DNA of 8,312 bases from Planctomycetales bacterium (GTDB taxonomy: Bacteria > Planctomycetota > Planctomycetia > Pirellulales > UBA7805): contig WVZU01000238.1 of assembly GCA_011772275.1 (NCBI GenBank), positions 1 through 8,312 of the forward strand. The letters are read 5' to 3'. The first letter of the stretch is position 1, and every line of letters begins with the position of its first letter. Under the pieces are notes generated by a model. The model made no database searches and had not been told where the DNA came from. It was given only the letters and a program-made list of their open reading frames with translations. The position numbers and the translations under genes are program-made. Shown in pieces: positions 1 to 6,563 of the stretch.

Positions 1-1357
1 TGCCGGTGGCGGTGGCCAGGTTGTCGATCGTCTTATTGGTGAAACTGTAATTGATATCGGCCTGGGTTAGCGTGTAGACGCCCGTAAAGATGGCCATCTC
101 GCCGGGCGAAAGGTCGGTGTCGGCGGGCGGGGTGATGACGATCGGGCCGGGCAGGTCGAAGGAATCTTCCTGGATACTGACGCCGCTGACCGTGACGTCA
201 CCGGTATTGGTCACCTGGAAGGTGTAGTTCAGCGTGTCGCCGGCGTTGAGTCCGTCACCGCCCACGTCGCTGTAGTACCCGTCCTTTTGGAGGGAGAGGG
301 CTGGTGTGGGGACGAGGTTTCCGAACGCCAGCGTAGGTTCTACGACTTCACCCGCAGCGTTGGTGGAAAGGGCAGGGGGTAGGAAGATTTGGCCGGCGGT
401 GATTTGCAGGTCGGGGGGATTGGTGGTGGTTTGCAGGTAACCTTCGGGCAGGACTTCCCTGACAGTATAGTTGCCGGGCAGGACCCCCTCGAACGAGTAC
501 AGGCCCCTTTCGGTGGCGGGGTCGATCTGCATGTCCCCGTTCAGATCCACGTCGGCGGTGACGGTCGTCCGCACGACTTCGTTGGTATCGGCATGAATCA
601 GCTGGATAGTGACACCGTTGAGCCGCGGGTCGCCGTCGTCGATACCGATGGTGTTACCGTCTTCGAATTTGTAGCCGTGGATCGAGCTGAGGATGGGGCG
701 GTCGAGTCCTACGGACCATTCTTCGAAACCATCGTCGCTCGATACGGTGTCGCCAAATCGGGAGAAAAGATAGAGAAACTTCGAGCCGTCTGTGCCGAGG
801 ACGTTGACGGGAACGAGCAGGATCAGGTCGAGGCGGCCACTTCCGCTGCCGCTTAAATCGGCATCCAGCAGGACGGTGTTGTCCATTCCTCCGGCATCCA
901 TGTCATACACCGGTGCGCTGAAACTGCCGGGAAATCCGGTCAGATCGGGTACGTCTTCGACGTAGAGTTGCAGTTGATCGAGCGAAATGCGGGATTGCGT
1001 TCCTCCTATTTCATTGACATCCAGGGCGAACTCGTAGTAACCCTGGCCGTCGATGTTGAGAATATTCAGATCGCCAACGGACAGGGCATGTGTGAAGCTA
1101 CCGCTTTTCGCGTCGAATTCCGGAGTTCCGTCCGTGTTATAGGCTTGTTCGGTGCCATCTGCGTTTAGCCGCAGGAATGCGTCAATCACGCCGGATCCGG
1201 CACCGCCGTCGGAAAATTGCTGGAAGGTAACGCCGTTCAACTCGCCCGCGGCGTTAAAGCTGGTCAAGTCCAAGGTAGCCAGCAGACGGCGGTCCTCCAG
1301 ACGTTCGATGTTTAACTTTGGGCGACGACGCTGCGTGTGCTTGTTGCGTGTCTTCAC
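1..1357 (-). CDS. Planctomycete extracellular protein (LEDRRLLA N-terminus, SdrD_B and DUF11-like repeats), 3' end outside window
   Basis: This gene reads leftward and runs off the window; 452 codons are visible without a stop. The GTG at 1357 is the only usable start, because an in-frame TGA lies five codons upstream, and GAGG sits about 10 bases before it. Residues 1-14 are strongly basic and residues 20-27 read LEDRRLLA, the conserved N-terminal motif of planctomycete extracellular proteins (Pfam Planc_extracel type). Residues about 30-220 form a beta-rich region I cannot name, with an FTHALSVGDL segment near residue 90. From about 225 to 345 an SdrD_B/Cna_B-like repeat begins with GYKFEDGN and continues through GDPRLNGVTIQL. 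From about 350 a DUF11/DUF7507-like repeat follows (GDTLNYTFQVTNTGDVTVSGV). The domains suggest an adhesin-like or matrix protein outside the cytoplasm, with more repeats and perhaps a sorting or dockerin-like tail beyond the edge. Its ligand and exact role cannot be told. Confidence 0.88.
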   Translation of the reverse strand, partial: MKTRNKHTQRRRPKLNIERLEDRRLLATLDLTSFNAAGELNGVTFQQFSDGGAGSGVIDAFLRLNADGTEQAYNTDGTPEFDAKSGSFTHALSVGDLNILNIDGQGYYEFALDVNEIGGTQSRISLDQLQLYVEDVPDLTGFPGSFSAPVYDMDAGGMDNTVLLDADLSGSGSGRLDLILLVPVNVLGTDGSKFLYLFSRFGDTVSSDDGFEEWSVGLDRPILSSIHGYKFEDGNTIGIDDGDPRLNGVTIQLIHADTNEVVRTTVTADVDLNGDMQIDPATERGLYSFEGVLPGNYTVREVLPEGYLQTTTNPPDLQITAGQIFLPPALSTNAAGEVVEPTLAFGNLVPTPALSLQKDGYYSDVGGDGLNAGDTLNYTFQVTNTGDVTVSGVSIQEDSFDLPGPIVITPPADTDLSPGEMAIFTGVYTLTQADINYSFTNKTIDNLATATG

Positions 1358-1540
1358 GGCAGATGTACCTCACAGATGCTGGGCTCAGTCAATCCGTGTC
1401 GCGATTGTGATAAAGCCGGTCAGGCGATTGGCGCCACGGAGGCGCCACGCAGAGGCGACTGATAAAAGGCGAAGAGAGCCTTTAAGTGCCATGCTAATTA
1501 GGCGATGTCAGCTGACAAACTTTTGCGGCCTGCGCAAAGC

Positions 1541-1570
1541 TTGACGGCCAGTTTGCGATCGGACTGTATT
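1541..1570 (+). promoter_or_regulatory. Possible sigma70-type promoter, rightward
   Basis: TTGACG (1541-1546, five of six to the -35 consensus) is followed after 18 bases by TGTATT (1565-1570, four of six to the -10 consensus). It points at the zinc-ribbon gene but would leave a leader of more than 400 bases, so it may be a chance match. The inverted repeat at 1572-1588 lies directly downstream. Confidence 0.2.
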
Positions 1571-1571
1571 G

Positions 1572-1588
1572 GTTGTAACGATTGCAAC
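1572..1588. repeat. Imperfect inverted repeat, possible operator
   Basis: GTTGTAA (1572-1578) and TTGCAAC (1582-1588) are inverted copies around a 3-base centre with one mismatch. The position, at the expected transcription start of the weak promoter at 1541-1570, would suit a repressor site. Repeats of this size arise easily by chance, so this is a weak call. Confidence 0.2.
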
Positions 1589-2013
1589 GAGCGACGGCGG
1601 TGGCGCTTAGAGGAGACAAGCAGGAGGAGGTCAGCCAGTCGGTAGCGCCTGATGCACGGCAAAGAACTTGCGAAGATGGACAAAAAAGTTCTGGGCAACC
1701 AGCCGCCATGCCGTTGAAGTGTTTGCCGTCGAGCACAGCAGGAGGGACGGTGCTTTTGTGATTTTGGTATGGGTTGTCGAACGACTTATGCGATGAGTAT
1801 TGCCGCGTGGGGAAAGGTGAGGTCATCGCCTTCAGGGCAGTCGCATCGATAGCTACCAGCCCCGCCGCGGCCGGCAGGCCGGGCGTTGCCAAACCACCGC
1901 TCGACGCGGCTCAATGACTCGCATCGCGTTAAGCACCTGTACATGCGCTTGGGGAAACCGTCGCCGCCGGCGGCTTGCCAGGAAACTTTCTGTAGGCGAA
2001 GATCGTAATCCTG

Positions 2014-2970
2014 ATGAGATGCGTGACGTGCCGGGGCTTATTGGACGAGGAAGATTTGTTCTGCGCGAACTGCGGGACGGAAGCGCCACGGGCCGAGAGT
2101 AATCCACTGGTTCAGACCCGCACGGCGACGCACCAGTTTCAATGTGGTGGTTGCGGGGCGTCGATGAGCTTCGATGCGTCGGCTGGACGCCTGCGTTGTC
2201 CGTTTTGCGGGTCCGAGCGGCTGGAGCAGCAGGCGGACAAGAAGGTACTTTCCCCCACGCGCGTGGTGCCCTTTGTCATCGACCAGGACCAGGCCCTGGC
2301 CAGGATGCGATCATGGCTGCGGGGCGGAATCTGGCGGCCCTCGAACCTGTCGCAACAGGCGGCGGTGGTATCCATTTCGGCCGTCTACGTGCCGTATTGG
2401 GTTTTCCAGGCCCAGACGCATACCTTTTGGACCGCCGACACCGACCAGGTTCCATATGGTGCCCGGGGTGACTGGTATCCGCTGACCGGCGAACATCATG
2501 GCCGCTACAGCGGGTTGTTGGTCGGTGCCAGCGGTGTGCTCACCCCGCGTGAGACCAGTGCCATCTGCCCCTTTGACCTGGATGCAGGGGTACCGCCTGG
2601 CCAGCTTGATTTGGACAATGTGATTGTGGAGGATTTTTCCATAGCCCGAAAATACGCGCGCCCCCAAGCTCGGCAAGGCCTGGAGGCTCGCGAGGTCCAA
2701 ACCTGCCGCCAGCAGTACGTGCCGGGACGATCCCGTCATGTGAAAGTCAATGTACGCGTGGAGGGCTTGTCCAGCGAACCGGTGCTACTGCCCGTCTGGA
2801 TGCTCGCTTACCGCTACAGACAAAAGACCTATCGTTTCCTGATGAACGGGCAAACGGGTCAGTCCACCGGGACGGCCCCGGTAACGTATACCAAGGTGGG
2901 GATCATCGCCGCCGCGCTGGCCGTGGCGGTCCTTTTGCTGCTGTTGGTGCTGCTGAGCCTGCTGCGGTAA
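2014..2970 (+). CDS. Double zinc-ribbon protein with C-terminal membrane anchor, function unknown
   Basis: The 318-residue product opens with a zinc ribbon made by C3-x2-C6 and C17-x2-C20, followed by a second one at C44-x2-C47 and C62-x2-C65 (CPFCGS). Residues about 80-150 contain the YVPYWVF segment seen in a widespread bacterial family usually labelled zinc-ribbon or TFIIB-type zinc-ribbon protein, sometimes wrongly as a PriA-like helicase; no helicase motif is present. Near residues 250-280 comes LPVWMLAYRYRQKTYRFLMNGQTG, written here as the family's conserved C-terminal signature (LPVW, YRY, NGQTG). A single strongly hydrophobic segment at about 295-317 ends the protein, so it is probably tail-anchored with the zinc ribbons in the cytoplasm. 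The ATG at 2014 lies only three codons before the first Cys pair, so it is the natural start; the Shine-Dalgarno sequence is poor. The biochemical role is not known to me. Confidence 0.82.
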   Translation: MRCVTCRGLLDEEDLFCANCGTEAPRAESNPLVQTRTATHQFQCGGCGASMSFDASAGRLRCPFCGSERLEQQADKKVLSPTRVVPFVIDQDQALARMRSWLRGGIWRPSNLSQQAAVVSISAVYVPYWVFQAQTHTFWTADTDQVPYGARGDWYPLTGEHHGRYSGLLVGASGVLTPRETSAICPFDLDAGVPPGQLDLDNVIVEDFSIARKYARPQARQGLEAREVQTCRQQYVPGRSRHVKVNVRVEGLSSEPVLLPVWMLAYRYRQKTYRFLMNGQTGQSTGTAPVTYTKVGIIAAALAVAVLLLLLVLLSLLR

Positions 2971-3075
2971 GGGGTACGGCGTGGAAAGCGAAATGCGGGA
3001 TGCGGGAGATGGGATACGGAGACCGAGCGGTGGGCTACACGATTCTGGCCACCGCTGACGGATTGCTGATCACCA

Positions 3076-3555
3076 ATGGCCGATGAACGAGAACCGACGA
3101 CTGAATCGCCTGGCCGCATTGCGGGGATTGATTACGGCACAGCGCGGATTGGGGTCGCCCTGACGGATCGCGAACGGCGGATTGTGAGTCCTTGGGATAA
3201 CTACCGACGTGGGGACGAGCGGGCGGATGCGGAGTACTTTCGCGGGCTGGTTGCGGGCGAAGGCGTGGTTTTGTTTGTGGTTGGCTTGCCGGTTCATTTG
3301 AGTGGTCGGGAGAGCGAAAAGTCTGGCGAGGCCAGGGAATTTGGCAAGTGGCTGCAGGAGGTAACCGGCGTGCCGGTGGAGTGGTTTGATGAGCGGTTTA
3401 CTTCGCAGGAGGCAGACGAGGTATTGGCGGCGGGGCGGTTGAGCGGGCGGAAGCGGGCGGAACGTCGCGATAAATTGGCCGCTCAAATCATGCTAAACGC
3501 CTATCTGGAGTCGGATCGCTCCGGACGGCAGCCGCGGGGGCTGGATGAGGACTGA
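3076..3555 (+). CDS. ruvX: RuvX/YqgF family putative Holliday junction resolvase / pre-16S rRNA nuclease
   Basis: The 159-residue product has the whole RuvX (YqgF) signature on an RNase H-like fold. GIDYGTARIGVALTD lies at residues 17-31 with the catalytic Asp at D19. VGLPVHLSGRESEKS lies at about 69-83. FDERFTSQEA lies at 104-113 with E106, and DKLAAQIMLNAYL starts at D132, the third acidic metal ligand. Family members have been described both as Holliday junction resolvases and as the nuclease finishing the 5' end of 16S rRNA; the sequence cannot choose. Length is normal, slightly long through an N-terminal extension of about 12 residues. The ATG at 3076 is three codons after an in-frame TGA, so no longer start exists; no Shine-Dalgarno sequence is visible. 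It lies 105 bases after the zinc-ribbon gene on the same strand. Confidence 0.93.
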   Translation: MADEREPTTESPGRIAGIDYGTARIGVALTDRERRIVSPWDNYRRGDERADAEYFRGLVAGEGVVLFVVGLPVHLSGRESEKSGEAREFGKWLQEVTGVPVEWFDERFTSQEADEVLAAGRLSGRKRAERRDKLAAQIMLNAYLESDRSGRQPRGLDED

Positions 3556-3650
3556 TTGTTATTTGGAGGCGGCCCCTCAAGGCGGCATGGTTTTTGTTCA
3601 GCGTGTTGCCTGACGGGGTGGGTGGCCACGGCGTTGCCGAAAGGCGTGGG

Positions 3651-4514
3651 ATGGAACATCGAGCGCGGCTGATTTTTGGATGCGGTTACCTGGGACACCG
3701 GGTGGCCCAACGGTGGCGGCAGGCGGGTGACGTCGTCTATGCGGTCACGCGGAGTGCGGCGCGAGCTGAGCGGCTGTGTGCTGAGGGTTTGCAGCCCCTG
3801 GTGGCCGACGTGATGCAACCCTCGACGCTCAGCAGCCTGCCCGCTTGCGAAACGGTCCTGTTCGCGGTCGGCTTGGACCGCACCACGGGCGTTGCGATCC
3901 GGGACGTGTACGTGGACGGACTGCGGCATGTGCTACAGTCACTTCCGGAGGGTAGTGGGCATTTCATCTACATCAGTTCCACAGGTGTCTACGGCCAGAA
4001 CGACGGCGGTTGGGTGGATGAGTCTTCGCCCTGTCAGCCTCAGCGTGGAGGCGGTCGTGCCTGTCTGGAAGCGGAACAGCTGTTAGGCCGGCACCCGCAG
4101 CGGGCCAGCGCCACGATCCTCCGACTGGCTGGGATTTATGGCCCGGGCCGCGTGCCTCGGCTGCAGGATCTGCGCCAGGGGCGGCCGATCGAATCGCCGG
4201 CAGAGGGGTATTTAAACCTGATCTACGTGGAAGATGCGGTGACCGCGGTTGTTACCGCGGCCGAACGAGACGGACCGCTCAGCGTGTTCAACGTCGCGGA
4301 CGGGCAGCCTGTGATCCGCCGAGTGTATTTCGACCACATCGCGGCTCGACTTGGCCTGTCCGCCCCGCTGTTGATCGATCCGCCAGCCGGTAGTGGCCGG
4401 CAGCAGCGGGGGGGCAGCAGCAAACGGGTGCGCAATACGCGAATGTTGAACCAGTTGGGTGTGCAACTGCAATTTCCGTCCTACCGCGAAGGGCTGGCAG
4501 CGGCGTTGGACTGA
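3651..4514 (+). CDS. YeeZ-like atypical short-chain dehydrogenase / NAD-dependent epimerase family protein
   Basis: The 287-residue product has a Rossmann nucleotide-binding start, LIFGCGYLGHRVA (glycines at residues 10, 12 and 15). It also has ISSTGVYG at 108-115, WVDESSP at about 121-127 and LRLAGIYGPGR at 158-168. These mark the extended or atypical SDR group that includes E. coli YeeZ. The Tyr-x3-Lys pair of active SDR enzymes is missing: GRACLEAEQ (135-143) stands where it should be, as is usual in the YeeZ group. The protein may therefore bind NAD(P) without classical SDR catalysis; its substrate is unknown. I start at the ATG at 3651 because the Rossmann motif begins seven residues later and AAAGG lies seven bases upstream. 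An in-frame ATG at 3594 would add 19 residues of low-complexity Gly-rich sequence. It lies 95 bases after ruvX. Confidence 0.82.
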   Translation: MEHRARLIFGCGYLGHRVAQRWRQAGDVVYAVTRSAARAERLCAEGLQPLVADVMQPSTLSSLPACETVLFAVGLDRTTGVAIRDVYVDGLRHVLQSLPEGSGHFIYISSTGVYGQNDGGWVDESSPCQPQRGGGRACLEAEQLLGRHPQRASATILRLAGIYGPGRVPRLQDLRQGRPIESPAEGYLNLIYVEDAVTAVVTAAERDGPLSVFNVADGQPVIRRVYFDHIAARLGLSAPLLIDPPAGSGRQQRGGSSKRVRNTRMLNQLGVQLQFPSYREGLAAALD

Positions 4515-4551
4515 TCATCGGATGGCCGCAGGTTTGACCCGCCCGCCGTTC

Positions 4552-4581
4552 TTGGCGCGGACCTTCCACAATCCTTACAAT
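4552..4581 (+). promoter_or_regulatory. Likely sigma70-type promoter for the metallo-hydrolase gene
   Basis: TTGGCG (4552-4557, four of six) and TACAAT (4576-4581, five of six) are separated by 18 bases. The site lies in the 203-base gap after the SDR gene, and transcription would start near 4588, leaving a leader of about 130 bases before the ATG at 4718. The hydrolase gene may therefore be expressed independently of the genes upstream. Confidence 0.4.
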
Positions 4582-4717
4582 CAACGTTTGCAGGCTGGCG
4601 AGCGGCCATGGGGTTTGCTGTCAGGAGCATTGTTTGAGCACGTCGGTCCCGGTGCGGGGGATCGATGCAGTTGTTGGTTTCCCAAACGCGGCCAGCTGCC
4701 GCCGGAGAGGTGTTGTC

Positions 4718-5500
4718 ATGATCGAGCGGAGGCCGCTCTTTCCGCATGTCATCGAAATGAATCACGCGGCCGGTCACCGAATCGGTTGCTGTGTTTACCT
4801 GGTGTATGACCAGGACGAGTGGCTGTTGATTGACATTGGCTTTGAAGAAACAGTCAACGAGATCATCGAGCTGATCCGGCAGCTCGATTTTCCCCTCTCG
4901 GCTTGTAAAACGCTGATCGCAACCCATGCCGATGCGGACCATGTGCAGGGCATGGCCGCTGCCAAAAAGGCCTTAAAGACCACCGTCACCGGCCACCCCC
5001 TGGCGGCTGAACCGCTGGCCAAAGGGGATCGGCTGGTGACGTTCGCGGAAATCCGGCCCCAGGGGATCGATCTGGACATGCCGCCGGTGGATCTGGATGT
5101 GCTGGTCGAGGAGGGGGACAAGATTTGCGTGGGCAATCTCCAGCTGGAGGTGTGGCACACGCCGGGTCATACCGACAGCCAGCTCTCCTTCCGACTGGGC
5201 GACCTGCTGTTTTCCGGCGATAATATCTACCGCGACGGCTGCGTGGGCGCCATCGACGCTCATCACGGTAGCGACATTCCCTCCTTTATCGCATCGCTGC
5301 AGCGGATTCGTGACAGCGATGTAAAATGGCTCTTACCCAGCCACGGCCCCGTCTTTCGCAAAGATAACGCTCAACTGGAACGCACCATCCAGCGGCTGCA
5401 AGGCTACCTGAACATGGCCGATTTCGGCACCTGCGCCACCGGGTGGCCGCTGATGGACGCATGGGACAAGGAGCTGCTGGAAGGCAAAATGCCCGACTGA
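4718..5500 (+). CDS. Metallo-beta-lactamase fold hydrolase (glyoxalase II-like)
   Basis: The 260-residue product has the ordered metal-binding motifs of the MBL superfamily. THADADH spans residues 69-75, with H70, D72, D74 and H75. [12 protein letters not shown] starts at 147, with H151. [10 protein letters not shown] starts at 165, with bridging D168. PSHGP starts at 207, with H209. In the first motif the middle His of HxHxDH is replaced by Asp (D72), a variant found in several MBL branches, so a two-metal site is likely but with altered ligation at one position. Members hydrolyse thioesters, lactones or related bonds; the substrate cannot be read from sequence. I start at the ATG at 4718 because GGAGAGG (4704-4710) lies seven bases upstream, the strongest ribosome site in the window. 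An in-frame ATG at 4634 would add 28 residues unlike the family. No signal peptide, so cytoplasmic. Confidence 0.88.
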   Translation: MIERRPLFPHVIEMNHAAGHRIGCCVYLVYDQDEWLLIDIGFEETVNEIIELIRQLDFPLSACKTLIATHADADHVQGMAAAKKALKTTVTGHPLAAEPLAKGDRLVTFAEIRPQGIDLDMPPVDLDVLVEEGDKICVGNLQLEVWHTPGHTDSQLSFRLGDLLFSGDNIYRDGCVGAIDAHHGSDIPSFIASLQRIRDSDVKWLLPSHGPVFRKDNAQLERTIQRLQGYLNMADFGTCATGWPLMDAWDKELLEGKMPD

Positions 5501-5673
5501 GCGGTTGGTGGCCGAACGGGACGAGCGGCGCAGATCGAAAGACACCCAGCTTGTTCGGGCGTCTAGCCACGCAGCCCCCACCCCGCACCCGATGCGCTGT
5601 CTCCCCAAGCCCACATCGGGCATCCGGCCGCCCCTCTGCCAGCGCTGCCAGCAGCGGTGACCTTAACGGTTGT

Positions 5674-5687
5674 AGCGAATATTCGCT
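5674..5687. repeat. Perfect 14-bp palindrome upstream of the secreted-protein gene
   Basis: AGCGAATATTCGCT reads identically on both strands. It lies 84 bases before the ATG at 5771, in a 270-base gap, and is shaped like a dimeric regulator site. About half of random windows this size would contain one such palindrome, so its position is the main argument. Confidence 0.3.
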
Positions 5688-5720
5688 CAATCTGGCGGAT
5701 GCCTGCAACCGATGGATCTG

Positions 5721-5751
5721 TATAACTGTCCTAGCAACGGATTTCCGTTGC
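5721..5751 (+). promoter_or_regulatory. Candidate -10 element and perfect 8-bp inverted repeat before the secreted-protein gene
   Basis: TATAAC at 5721-5726 matches the -10 consensus at five of six, but no good -35 is present at the right distance. Just downstream, GCAACGGA (5734-5741) and TCCGTTGC (5744-5751) form a perfect inverted repeat with a 2-base centre, which in RNA would be a 7-bp stem with a 4-base ATTT loop. It ends five bases before the ribosome site GGAAGGGGGG (5756-5765). Such a hairpin could be a 5' stabiliser, a translation control element or a repressor site. Confidence 0.3.
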
Positions 5752-5770
5752 CCGTGGAAGGGGGGAATTT

Positions 5771-6097
5771 ATGATCCGACGCACTTTATCCGCATTTTTC
5801 TCCGCCGCCGTGCTGGCGGCCGTGTGCTGGCCTGGCCAAGCGAATGCGGAACAAGCTTACGGCCGAGTGTGGGGCAACACCTATCGAGCACAGGATTGGG
5901 AGCGGTTCTACCACTACCCTTACGTTTACTATCCCCAAAATTTTTGGGGCAACGAATACTATCGCAGCGCAGAAAGCCTGTATTTTCGCTATCCACCAGA
6001 GATGCGGGTGCCCGTTTATAACTCCCAGTGGCACAACTACTATCCGCAAGGGCGGCGGTATCACAGCGGGCATCATTTCGTGTTGGACACGTTCTAA
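5771..6097 (+). CDS. Small tyrosine-rich exported protein, function unknown
   Basis: The 108-residue product begins with a clear Sec signal peptide: MIRR, a hydrophobic core at about residues 5-18, and an ANA cleavage site after residue 26. The mature part of about 82 residues is unusually aromatic, with 15 Tyr, 4 Trp and 5 Phe, and His near the end (RYHSGHHF). Motif-like pieces are FYHYPYVYYPQNFWG, YFRYPPEMRVPVYN and WHNYYPQGRRYH. There are no cysteines in the mature protein. It ends in HHFVLDTF. The ATG at 5771 has a strong ribosome site (GGAAGGGGGG, six bases away). I know of no function. The composition suggests a structural or surface-layer component, perhaps packed or cross-linked through Tyr, or a metal-binding exported protein; both are inference. 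No partner gene is adjacent: the next gene is nuoA after 743 bases. Confidence 0.82.
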   Translation: MIRRTLSAFFSAAVLAAVCWPGQANAEQAYGRVWGNTYRAQDWERFYHYPYVYYPQNFWGNEYYRSAESLYFRYPPEMRVPVYNSQWHNYYPQGRRYHSGHHFVLDTF

Positions 6098-6367
6098 GCC
6101 GGTGTCAGGGGCGAAATTTCAGGCCGGACCGAGGGCCAGGCGGCGCATCCAATGGCGACGTCTGACGCGGTCAGGCAAAGAGTTGGCCCTCGCCCGGCAG
6201 ATGGCTTTTGAGAAACGCAGGCGAGCCGGGAGGGCCCGCCGAGCCAGTCGCACCAGGCACGTGTTGGGGCAGGCGACGGGCTTGAATTACAGGTCGCGCC
6301 GGGCGATCGTTGCCTGCCGGGCCTTGGGATCGTGCTGAAGTTAAAAAATTTTTTCTTGGTTTGCTTC

Positions 6368-6418
6368 CGGCGACTTCTTTCGCCGAGTGCCAGCCCCGTG
6401 GGGGGCTCTCGCTTTTTT
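6368..6418 (+). terminator. Tandem hairpins ending in T6, likely intrinsic terminator
   Basis: The first stem is CGGCGA/TCGCCG (6368-6373 with 6380-6385, 6-base loop). The second is AGCCCC/GGGGCT (6392-6397 with 6402-6407, loop GTGG). It is extended at its base by CGAG/CTCG (6384-6387 with 6408-6411) across a 4-base bulge; this extension shares two bases with the first stem. Two bases later come six T (6413-6418). This is a good rightward terminator. It lies 270 bases beyond the stop of the secreted-protein gene, so it ends either a long 3' tail or an unrecognised small RNA. Confidence 0.55.
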
Positions 6419-6459
6419 GTCCTAACTTTATTTCATTTCTATTGTTAGGACGAAATAAA
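6419..6459. repeat. Two interlocked perfect 8-bp inverted repeats
   Basis: Four adjacent 8-base blocks are arranged A-B-loop-A'-B'. A is GTCCTAAC (6419-6426), B is TTTATTTC (6427-6434), a 9-base loop follows, A' is GTTAGGAC (6444-6451) and B' is GAAATAAA (6452-6459). A pairs perfectly with A' and B with B'. Since A and B, and A' and B', abut with no linker, a full pseudoknot is sterically unlikely. The two hairpins would compete in RNA, or the blocks could be paired protein sites in DNA. Confidence 0.4.
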
Positions 6460-6488
6460 AATAAATTAACATATGTAGGTATCTTCAA

Positions 6489-6563
6489 ATGGCCGTAAAT
6501 TTTTATGGGGGAATCCCTGATAGGAGGGTTGTATTTTGGACGGTCTTCGGCATAATCAGGTAA
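6489..6563 (+). CDS. Possible 24-residue leader peptide
   Basis: An ATG at 6489 opens a 24-codon frame ending at TAA 6561-6563, with TAGG nine bases upstream. The product is partly hydrophobic (starts MAVNFYGG, ends FWTVFGIIR) with no run of a single regulatory amino acid. Its place just before a set of hairpins resembles an attenuation leader, but the candidate promoter at 6529-6556 lies inside it, so the two readings compete. Very tentative. Confidence 0.12.
   Translation: MAVNFYGGIPDRRVVFWTVFGIIR
6529..6556 (+). promoter_or_regulatory. Candidate promoter of the small RNA
   Basis: TTGTAT (6529-6534, three of six) and CATAAT (6551-6556, five of six) are 16 bases apart. AT-rich sequence lies further upstream. 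Transcription would begin near 6563 and stop at the terminator ending near 6656. Confidence 0.3.

Larger units (their letters stand above)
1358..2013. other. Divergent intergenic region between the surface-protein gene and the zinc-ribbon gene
   Basis: These 656 bases should hold the start signals for both flanking genes. I find no convincing protein gene: open frames exist on both strands but none has a recognisable domain, a good ribosome site or coding-like composition. Small structures are visible. A 9-base direct repeat GGCGCCACG lies at 1430-1438 and 1441-1449, 11 bases apart. A short hairpin AAAGGC/GCCTTT lies near 1465-1483. A possible promoter and inverted repeat at 1541-1588 are listed separately. 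No tRNA, rRNA or mobile-element end was seen. Confidence 0.6.

Noticed and set aside
389..856. 155-codon plus-strand open frame inside the surface-protein gene
   Set aside because: The minus strand here encodes clear SdrD_B-like sequence without stops; the plus frame is its shadow.
1652..1717. 21-residue open frame on the plus strand (starts MHGKELAKMD)
   Set aside because: The peptide looks faintly gene-like and lysine-rich, but it has no closely placed ribosome site and is too short to support.
1494..1892. 132-codon open frame on the minus strand in the divergent spacer
   Set aside because: No recognisable domain or signal peptide, mixed composition with many Ser, Ala and Pro, and no convincing start signal.
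5588..5620. Inverted repeat CCCGATG/CATCGGG with a 19-base loop after the hydrolase gene
   Set aside because: The loop is long and no T-run follows, so it is not a convincing terminator.
5443..6021. 192-codon plus-strand frame spanning the 3' end of the hydrolase gene and the secreted-protein gene
   Set aside because: Both overlapped genes have better starts, motifs and ribosome sites in other frames.
6343..6354. A6T6 palindrome as a regulator site or terminator
   Set aside because: Homopolymer tracts form such palindromes easily and no GC-rich stem stands next to it. It is noted only as the start of the AT-rich island and as possible DNA curvature.
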